A stretch of DNA of 37,863 nucleotides from the NCBI GenBank assembly GCA_002789015.1, contig PFSJ01000004.1, positions 1 through 37,863 on the forward strand, in the 5' to 3' direction. Shown one piece after another: positions 30,939-37,863 of this stretch. Position 1 is the stretch's first letter; every line of letters starts with the position of its first letter. A program made the translations under genes and the position numbers. Under the pieces are notes generated by a model. That model saw nothing but the letters and a program-made list of their open reading frames with translations, was not told the DNA's origin and did no database searches. The DNA comes from a candidate division WWE3 bacterium CG_4_9_14_0_2_um_filter_35_11. Its GTDB lineage: Bacteria; Patescibacteriota; WWE3; 2-01-FULL-39-13.

Positions 30939-31468
30939 AATAGATCTGCGTTTGTATAGATGTTCACTACGTCGTCAAGAGATTCCAGTTCTTCATATAA
31001 ACTCTCGAATCTCCCACGCCCTTCGCCAGATAAAGGAATTGTAAAAGTCGGATCCATACTCGAATCAAAAACATATGTAACAGAACCAGCCTCTGCTAAA
31101 GATCCGCCAAATTTGTTAAATAAGCTTCTAATTTCTGAAACAGTCCGGTTTTTATTATCGGTCAAACATTTAATCAACACAGCAACGCCAGAAGGTCCAT
31201 ATCCTTCATAAATGGCTTCTAATACCACTTGTCCATCTAGCTTGCCTACACCACGAGCAATTGCCCTCTCAACATTAGCTTTTGGCATGTTGCCTGCCTT
31301 AGCTTTATCAACCGCTGCTCTTAATGCTGGATTTGCTGAAACATCTTCGCCACCATTTCTTGCGGCAATTGTTATATCTTTTGCAAGACGAGTAAAAACT
31401 TGAGATCTCTTACTATCCTCAACACCCTTTTTTCGTTTTATGGTTGACCATTTTGAATGACCTGACAT
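30935..31468 (-). CDS. yebC: YebC/TACO1-family protein, short form
   Basis: [40 protein letters not shown]..., ends [16 protein letters not shown]. Confidence 0.92.
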   Translation of the reverse strand: MSGHSKWSTIKRKKGVEDSKRSQVFTRLAKDITIAARNGGEDVSANPALRAAVDKAKAGNMPKANVERAIARGVGKLDGQVVLEAIYEGYGPSGVAVLIKCLTDNKNRTVSEIRSLFNKFGGSLAEAGSVTYVFDSSMDPTFTIPLSGEGRGRFESLYEELESLDDVVNIYTNADLL

Positions 31469-31489
31469 GGAAATATCTTATCACTAATA

Positions 31490-32560
31490 TTAATATCCTG
31501 TAAGAACCACGGATACACTTGTCCTGAAAACTTGAGGATTGATACCAGACTCTCTTTTAATATCGTCAACCAAAACAATATGTTTAATGTTAAATGTTTT
31601 AGCAATTTTATTAACTAAAGGCGAATCCACCTTATCTGTAATTATTGTATTTTCATCAAAATCAACAAAGGAATTTTGAGTGTCCAAAACTGATCCACCA
31701 ATGTTTTTTATTACGCGTGAACCCCATCCTGCAAGACCAGGGATTTTTGGATCTTTTGAGGCATTTGAAATAAACACCTTTATTGTCTCTCTTTGAACAG
31801 AAGAAAAATCCATTTTACTTTGCCATAACGAATCCCAGTTTTGGGAATCTAATACTTGATATACATTCAACTCAAATACTGATCCAGACTGCTCTGATGT
31901 ATTTTTTATAAAATCCAAAATCGAAAAGATATCAATGATTGTTATGTTAGTTATGGCAAGTGATCTAAACTTCGTAATTAAGCTCGGAAGTTTAAGATAA
32001 TTTTTAATTCTTAAAGCTACTGATAAATCATTAGCATCAATTCCGCCAACAATTCCAGATAGCTCGTCAAATCCAGCATTATCCAAAGCGACATACCCAT
32101 CGATGTTAATAGCCAGATTTTTTAAAATAGTTTGAGAAATAAGATAAAATCCACGTTCCTGATTACTATTTCCCACTTTATATACGTCTGACAACATCCC
32201 TTTTCCATAATTCAAACCGTATTCAATATCAACATCAACAGGAATCTTGTACAAATCGTACCTTTTCGATTCATTATTCATATGCAAAATAGTCAAAGCA
32301 TTAATGCTTGAGCTTTTATCATTTTTGTCATCAAGTTTAACCAACAATATATTCGTGAAATCTTCTTGCCAAACCGCACTACCGTCAACATTCAAAACTC
32401 CAGACGCATTAGAAAAAGGTGCGTTTAAAAATTTATAAAATGAAAATCCGAGTAAGACAAATACAGAAACTACAACAGAAACAAGTCCAAACCCAAACAG
32501 TTTGACCTTTCTGCTAAATGCTGAACTGCTTCTTCTTTTGTATTTTTTTCTTCTTCGCAT
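31490..32560 (-). CDS. LytR-CpsA-Psr / LytR_C-type envelope protein
   Basis: Basic N-terminus plus one TM; VDVDIEYGLNYGKGMLSDVYKVG, IDGYVALDNAGFDELSGIVGGID; C-terminal VKVFISNAS...GLAGWGSRVIKNIGGSVLD resembles LytR_C. Confidence 0.75.
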   Translation of the reverse strand: MRRRKKYKRRSSSAFSRKVKLFGFGLVSVVVSVFVLLGFSFYKFLNAPFSNASGVLNVDGSAVWQEDFTNILLVKLDDKNDKSSSINALTILHMNNESKRYDLYKIPVDVDIEYGLNYGKGMLSDVYKVGNSNQERGFYLISQTILKNLAINIDGYVALDNAGFDELSGIVGGIDANDLSVALRIKNYLKLPSLITKFRSLAITNITIIDIFSILDFIKNTSEQSGSVFELNVYQVLDSQNWDSLWQSKMDFSSVQRETIKVFISNASKDPKIPGLAGWGSRVIKNIGGSVLDTQNSFVDFDENTIITDKVDSPLVNKIAKTFNIKHIVLVDDIKRESGINPQVFRTSVSVVLTGY

Positions 32561-32637
32561 CAGGATTATGGTTCCCTGCCCTGATACTAATAGCCATACT
32601 ACTTAACAATTTACATTATTGCAACGGTGATATCTTT

Positions 32638-34344
32638 TTACCCATTCTTTTCAATAGATGGATGTTCATGCCCTAAAGACCTTCTTTTACCTAAATGTTT
32701 TATATGATTTTCCCTTTCAGTGTCGAATTTCGATTTATCGAATTTATGCTTTTCCACAAGCCCAGAAGCATAGGTTCCGCCCAAAAAATGTGGCATAACG
32801 ACATATGATGCTCCATGCTCATAAAATCTATATGCATCGTCAATACTATGGGAAATGACCATAATAATTGCAATATCATTTACTGAACGAACCTTATCTA
32901 CTAAAGAAATCGTAACCTCATAATCAGGAATGGTTGAAATCACCATCTTTATTTCCTTTAAAGAAAGTTCGTCAAGAAACTCATTGTCAGAGGCATCTCC
33001 ATATTTACAATTCACACCCGACGATTCAAGGTCATTGATTACATCAGGGTCGTAATCAATTATTAAATACTTCGCTCCTATTTTTCTAAATACGCCAAGA
33101 AAATCAAAGCCAATTCTGTTATATCCAAATAAGATAGAATCGTAGATTTCATCTTGCGTATTTATTTTGATTTTAACCTTTCGTTCAAACACATTTAAAT
33201 ATTTTGAAAACAGTTTATATAACGTGTTTGAGTACATAATCATATAAGAAGACCCAGCAATAGTTACTAATCCAACAACAGTCACAAGAGACACAACCTT
33301 TTCACTTAAATGTCCCAATTTGTATCCAAGCGCTATCAATATCAACGAAAATTCACTAATTTGAGCAACTGTAAGACCTGCCATAAATCCTGTTTTCTTA
33401 TTAAATCTTAGAAAGCCCATTAAGCTCATAACAATCAACGGATTTCCTATTAGAACAAAAAGTGAAAATATAATTGCAGGAATCGCAATTTCAGAAATAT
33501 TTCCGATCATCAATCTTGACCCAAGCAGAACAAAAAATAGAATCAAAAAGAAATCTCGAAGAGGCCGCATCTTTGAACTAATCTCATAATGATAAGGAAA
33601 CAAAGACAACGTAACCCCAGCAACTAATGCACCAATTTCGATTGAAAGCCCTAATGCGTGAAAAAACGCTGCTAAACCCAAGCCCCAACCGATTGAAAAT
33701 AAAAACAGAAATTCCTGCGAAACTGCAAAAAAGCCTGAAAGTTTTGGTAACAAAAACTTAATTACAAGATACAATATAATAACAAGGGTTGCGCTTTTCC
33801 ATGCGAGCTGAAATGAAATATCTAAAAAGCTATTCCCAAGAGCCGAAGCTGAAACAATTACCAAAAAGATAGTCGCCAAAATGTCTTGGACTAATAAAAA
33901 GCCAACAGATATTTTTCCATATAATGAGTCTAAATCACCCTTATCAGTAAGCAATTTCAGTATTATTATGGTACTACTAAACGTAAGTGCAACAGCAATA
34001 TACAGAGATTCAATAAGACTAAAACCTAACAAAGATGCGACCATATATCCAACAATACAAGTAAAAAGCACCTGTCCAAGCCCTGTTATTACCGCTACTT
34101 TTCCGACTTCGCGAATAACCTTGGGACTTAAATTTAAACCAACGATAAAAAGTAAAAGTGCAACACCAAATTGAGAGAATATTTCGAATGACTCAGCCGA
34201 CTGCATTAAGCCAAATACAGCTGGACCAACAATAACACCAGTAAGGATATACCCAATAAGCATGGGTTGTTTGAGGACCTTCATTAAAGCGGAAATTACG
34301 GTAGCAATGACAATAACAATGCTTATTTCTGTGAAAATATCCAT
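32638..34344 (-). CDS. CPA2-family cation:proton antiporter with TrkA-N domain (KefB-like)
   Basis: PMLIGYILTGVIVGP..., GVALLLFIVGLNLSP, C-terminal nucleotide-binding domain FGYNRIGFDFLGVFRKIGAKYLIIDYDPDVI. Confidence 0.9.
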   Translation of the reverse strand: MDIFTEISIVIVIATVISALMKVLKQPMLIGYILTGVIVGPAVFGLMQSAESFEIFSQFGVALLLFIVGLNLSPKVIREVGKVAVITGLGQVLFTCIVGYMVASLLGFSLIESLYIAVALTFSSTIIILKLLTDKGDLDSLYGKISVGFLLVQDILATIFLVIVSASALGNSFLDISFQLAWKSATLVIILYLVIKFLLPKLSGFFAVSQEFLFLFSIGWGLGLAAFFHALGLSIEIGALVAGVTLSLFPYHYEISSKMRPLRDFFLILFFVLLGSRLMIGNISEIAIPAIIFSLFVLIGNPLIVMSLMGFLRFNKKTGFMAGLTVAQISEFSLILIALGYKLGHLSEKVVSLVTVVGLVTIAGSSYMIMYSNTLYKLFSKYLNVFERKVKIKINTQDEIYDSILFGYNRIGFDFLGVFRKIGAKYLIIDYDPDVINDLESSGVNCKYGDASDNEFLDELSLKEIKMVISTIPDYEVTISLVDKVRSVNDIAIIMVISHSIDDAYRFYEHGASYVVMPHFLGGTYASGLVEKHKFDKSKFDTERENHIKHLGKRRSLGHEHPSIEKNG

Positions 34345-34361
34345 GGCAGGATCCTTATATT

Positions 34362-35150
34362 TTAATTACTCAAATAGTCTAACATAACAGTTAGATCTTC
34401 CGGCAATTTTGATTCTAATTTCAACACTTCCCCACTAACCGGATGTTTAAATTCTATCTTACTTGCATGTAAAAATTGTCTTGTAAACATATGCCTGTCC
34501 CTTTTACTACGAGTTCTGCCGGAATATAAAAAATCACCAACGACCGCATTTCCTAATGCTGTAAGATGAACCCTAATCTGATGTGTTCTTCCAGTTCGCG
34601 GATAGCACTCAAGCAAAGAAAAATCACCATCATTCTTCGACTTTATTATTTTCATTAATTTTATTTTAGTAACCGCAGGTTTACCAGATTCGACAACTGC
34701 AAATCTTTGCCTGTTTTTAGGATTTCTTGCAATTGGAGCATCTATCTCCAAACTTTCGCCTTCTTTAAAATCATCAATCAAACCATAAACTAAAGTTGTA
34801 TAAACCTTATGAACCTCTCGTGATTTAAATTGATCCTGGAGATTTTCAAACGCAACTCTATTTTTCGCGACGATTATAATTCCTGAAGTATCTTTATCTA
34901 ATCTGTGCACAATCCCAGATCTATCTTTAAATTCAGAATATTCCGTATCATCATCTTCTAATAAATCCGAAATCGCAATCAAATCTTGTAATGTAACATT
35001 GTCTTTTTGAGTTTCTGCTGCGTTTATAACAAGACCTGTAGGCTTATCAAGAACTACAAGATCATCGTCCTCAAAAATGACACGAATGTCTTTAAGTAGT
35101 CCTAAATCTAAATTATCCTTCTGATTATTATTTTGCAAGTTTACTTTCAC
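34362..35150 (-). CDS. rluD: RluD-family 23S rRNA pseudouridine synthase
   Basis: GIVHRLDKDTSGIIIVAKN and CYPRTGRTHQIRVHLTALGNAVVGD. Confidence 0.92.
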   Translation of the reverse strand: MKVNLQNNNQKDNLDLGLLKDIRVIFEDDDLVVLDKPTGLVINAAETQKDNVTLQDLIAISDLLEDDDTEYSEFKDRSGIVHRLDKDTSGIIIVAKNRVAFENLQDQFKSREVHKVYTTLVYGLIDDFKEGESLEIDAPIARNPKNRQRFAVVESGKPAVTKIKLMKIIKSKNDGDFSLLECYPRTGRTHQIRVHLTALGNAVVGDFLYSGRTRSKRDRHMFTRQFLHASKIEFKHPVSGEVLKLESKLPEDLTVMLDYLSN

Positions 35151-36186
35151 AGGTCATGCAATACTGAGCAGTTGGATAAGCTTTTAATCTTTTCTCGTCT
35201 ATTGCCATTCCACACTTGATGCAAAACCCATAAGTACCTTTTTGAATTTCTGATAAGGATCTTTTTATCTCTGACTTTTCCTCTTTTAGTTCGCCTTTTA
35301 TCGCTACATCAATACCATGTTGCTGGTTATCTTGAACCTCGTCACCCAATTCATCTTCGTTCCTGAAACCGTCAGAAGCTTCAATATTAAATGGATCATT
35401 GACCTCGATGTCCTTAACATCTTTATCGATCTCTTTTGATCTACCCATTAAAGTAGACTTAATCTTCTGTATAAATAAATTGCTAAATTGTTTTACTGGA
35501 TTCACTTTGACTCCCTCTATATTTAATCGTCGCTTGATTAAAAACAACGACGAAATTAATATCAAAAAATAAAAACTAAACTGGAACCACCAAAACCAAT
35601 TTGAGAAATTTTGATGTGTAAGCAAGAAAAGAATAGCAATGAGACTAGAACCGGTCAAGTATGTCGCAAATAGTCCACCAGTAAAAGTAAGCCTATTTAG
35701 TCTTTTTAATTCAAAATATCTAAGGCTCGAGCCAAACTTATGATTTACTTTTAGATACCTAATAAAGACTGTTAAAAGGGCGAACCCAACGAACAACAAT
35801 AATGTGGACAGATCAAACTTCCTAATCCAAAAACCGAAAAATAATATGGCTTGGTAAATTGATAAAGCTGGCGCTAACATATCGCCGATTTCCCAACCAT
35901 CCCAGCGATTTTTTTTAATTGCAATATAAACGGCAATTGCACCACCAATTAAAATCCCTTCGAGTATCAAAGGAGATGTCAATAATTGATATTTCAAATA
36001 ATCTAAGCTCAAATTTCTAAACAAAAGTTTTCCGCCTAGGAAACTCCCTATACCTATCATAAATACAGAATCAAAGATTCTATCACTACTAAAGCCTTCA
36101 GCTGTAGCGTCTCTCCAATATGCAAAAATGAAAATCAAAAAAGCAAAAACAATAATCGCAACAGACGTTGCCCCGAGATCTATCAT
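35128..36186 (-). CDS. Polytopic membrane protein (possibly Lgt-like) fused to TraR/DksA-type zinc finger
   Basis: About 7 hydrophobic segments, then LSEIQKGTYGFCIKCGMAIDEKRLKAYPTAQYCMTCESKLAK (DksA/TraR C4 zinc finger). Confidence 0.7.
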   Translation of the reverse strand: MIDLGATSVAIIVFAFLIFIFAYWRDATAEGFSSDRIFDSVFMIGIGSFLGGKLLFRNLSLDYLKYQLLTSPLILEGILIGGAIAVYIAIKKNRWDGWEIGDMLAPALSIYQAILFFGFWIRKFDLSTLLLFVGFALLTVFIRYLKVNHKFGSSLRYFELKRLNRLTFTGGLFATYLTGSSLIAILFLLTHQNFSNWFWWFQFSFYFLILISSLFLIKRRLNIEGVKVNPVKQFSNLFIQKIKSTLMGRSKEIDKDVKDIEVNDPFNIEASDGFRNEDELGDEVQDNQQHGIDVAIKGELKEEKSEIKRSLSEIQKGTYGFCIKCGMAIDEKRLKAYPTAQYCMTCESKLAK

Positions 36187-36223
36187 GAATCAATTTTACA
36201 CCAATTTAAGAATACACCGAGAG

Positions 36224-36784
36224 TTAATATCCCCTACCCGTATAGTTTCCGCTTTCTGTGTTAACTTTGATGACGTCACCTTCTTTTATAAATTGAGGCA
36301 CTTCTACAGATAATCCGTTTTCGACAACAACATGTTTTGAAGCAGATGAAGATGTATTCCCCCTAATAGCAGGTTCTGCCTCTGTAACTTTATAAAACAT
36401 ACTCGGAAGCAAAATCACACCTAATGGCCTGCCGTTAAAGAATGTAACCTGAAATTCTTTTCCTTCTACCAAATATTTTTTCTCATTGCTTGCGCGAGAA
36501 ATAGGAATTTCCTCCCCAGCATACGAAACTGGATCCATGAAATAAAGCTTTTCGAAATCGGAATATAAATACTGCATATTTCTATTTTCTACATCAGCTT
36601 CCTCAACTTTTTCATTATTACCTAGTGAAATTTCCTTAATAGATGAAGATATTAGATCTACGCATTTAACTTTAATAACTGCCCCACCCCTTGCCATTTT
36701 TATGTGTTCATACTGTAAAACTCTATATGGAGTTCCATAATACATAAAGACTACACCGTTTTTTAGATCGGTTGAATTAAGCAT
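36224..36784 (-). CDS. efp: Translation elongation factor P
   Basis: STDLKNGVVFMYYGTPYRVLQYEHIKMARGGAVIKVK..., C-terminal VPQFIKEGDVIKVNTESGNYTGR. Confidence 0.92.
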   Translation of the reverse strand: MLNSTDLKNGVVFMYYGTPYRVLQYEHIKMARGGAVIKVKCVDLISSSIKEISLGNNEKVEEADVENRNMQYLYSDFEKLYFMDPVSYAGEEIPISRASNEKKYLVEGKEFQVTFFNGRPLGVILLPSMFYKVTEAEPAIRGNTSSSASKHVVVENGLSVEVPQFIKEGDVIKVNTESGNYTGRGY

Positions 36785-36807
36785 GGGAATATTATACAAC
36801 AACTAAA

Positions 36808-37863
36808 TTATTCGTTTTCTTTAGCTGTTTGCTCAAAGAATCTTGTCTGTTCGCCTCTAAAATAGAGCGGAACAACGCCTGTTGGACCATTTCTATGTTT
36901 AGCAATTACTAAATTTATTTCGTTTCGATTATCTTCATCTGGCCGATACAAAAACATTACAACATCAGCATCTTGTTCAATACTTCCGCTTTCCCTTAAA
37001 TCACTAAGCTGTGGAAGCCCAGTGCCTCTTTGTTCAACTGAACGATTTAACTGTGCAACGGTAACAACAGGAATCTTAAGCTCCTTTGCTAAAGCTTTTA
37101 AGCCCCACGAAATTTCTGTAACTTCTTGAACACGATTTTCCGCGTTTCTTCCACGCATAAGTTGTAAATAGTCAACCATTATCATCTGAACGCCTTTATC
37201 CACGCACAAACGCCTGGCCTTTGTGCGAAGTTCCATAATCGAAATGCTCGGAGTGTCGTCAATATAAATCGGCGCGTCGCCTAGAACGCCCATGGCTTCA
37301 CCGTATGCCGCCATATCACTATCACTTAATCTTCCACTTGTGATTTTAAAACTATCAATTCCAGATTGTGCAGAAACCATACGAATAACAAGTTCATCAC
37401 GGCTCATTTCTAAAGAGAAAATACCAATTGGAACTTTATTTAAAACAGCAGTATTTTGAGCAATATTTAACATTAAGGAAGTCTTTCCGACAGAAGGCCT
37501 TGCGGCAAGAATTATTAAATTCGAAGGCCTGAATCCATTTAATTTATTATCGAGTGATTTAAATCCAGTTGAAATTCCCCTTAGTTGTCCTTTATTTCTA
37601 TAAAGTTCATCGAGTAAATCAAAGCTTTCCTCAAGTGCTGTTTTTAAAGAAACAAACTCCCCTTTTAGCGAATGTTGGGAAATTCCAAATAATTTTTGCT
37701 CCGCTTTGTCCAAAACATCTTCAACATTGTCTCCTTCGTCAAATCCCATGTTCGCAATATCTGCTGAAACTTGGATTAATCGCCTTCTTATGTAAGCGTC
37801 ACGAACTAATTTTCCATGACTTTCAACATTACTTGCACTTGGAGTCTGATTTAAAAGATCTGT
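36808..37863 (-). CDS. dnaB: Replicative DNA helicase DnaB, partial (start beyond the right edge)
   Basis: ILAARPSVGKTSLMLNIAQN, SLEMSRDELVIRM, IMVDYLQLMRG; frame remains open to 37863 (TDLLNQTPSASNVESHGKLVRDAYIRRRLIQVSADIAN). Confidence 0.95.
   Translation of the reverse strand, partial: TDLLNQTPSASNVESHGKLVRDAYIRRRLIQVSADIANMGFDEGDNVEDVLDKAEQKLFGISQHSLKGEFVSLKTALEESFDLLDELYRNKGQLRGISTGFKSLDNKLNGFRPSNLIILAARPSVGKTSLMLNIAQNTAVLNKVPIGIFSLEMSRDELVIRMVSAQSGIDSFKITSGRLSDSDMAAYGEAMGVLGDAPIYIDDTPSISIMELRTKARRLCVDKGVQMIMVDYLQLMRGRNAENRVQEVTEISWGLKALAKELKIPVVTVAQLNRSVEQRGTGLPQLSDLRESGSIEQDADVVMFLYRPDEDNRNEINLVIAKHRNGPTGVVPLYFRGEQTRFFEQTAKENE

Overview
AT-rich bacterial chromosomal window whose gene content and style (reduced housekeeping genes, type IV pilus cluster, short YebC, many small accessory genes) suggest a Candidate Phyla Radiation/Patescibacteria-type genome; the lineage is inference. 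Layout: (i) 1-2.4 kb, a partial Cys-rich secreted protein and a trypsin-like protease; (ii) 2.5-6.2 kb, an accessory island with a DUF4143-type AAA+ ATPase, a RelE/ParE-type TA pair and an AbiE-type TA pair, punctuated by repeated copies of the 3' end of the adjacent cupredoxin-like gene; (iii) 6.2-17.9 kb, a type IV pilus locus (several prepilins, PilD, PilB, PilT, PilC) with holB and a frameshifted small ORF; (iv) 18-27.9 kb, gyrB, membrane protein, ppa, gyrA, HerA/VirD4-like ATPase, pyk; (v) 27.9-37.9 kb on the minus strand, Xer recombinase, a ~730 bp non-coding region, ruvC, yebC, LytR-family protein, CPA2 antiporter, rluD-like, a membrane/TraR-DksA fusion, efp, dnaB (partial). The three signals I rate highest are: (1) five copies of the cupredoxin C-terminal coding tail (GEVIVVAR-stop) separating accessory modules, as if DNA had repeatedly been inserted at the 3' end of that gene; (2) a dif-like 11-6-11 bp perfect inverted repeat about 330 bp upstream of the Xer gene, with further partial half-sites; (3) a set of long, perfect, locally GC-rich palindromes inside conserved coding motifs of holB, pilT, gyrB and the HerA-like ATPase. 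No rRNA, tRNA or CRISPR array was recognised.
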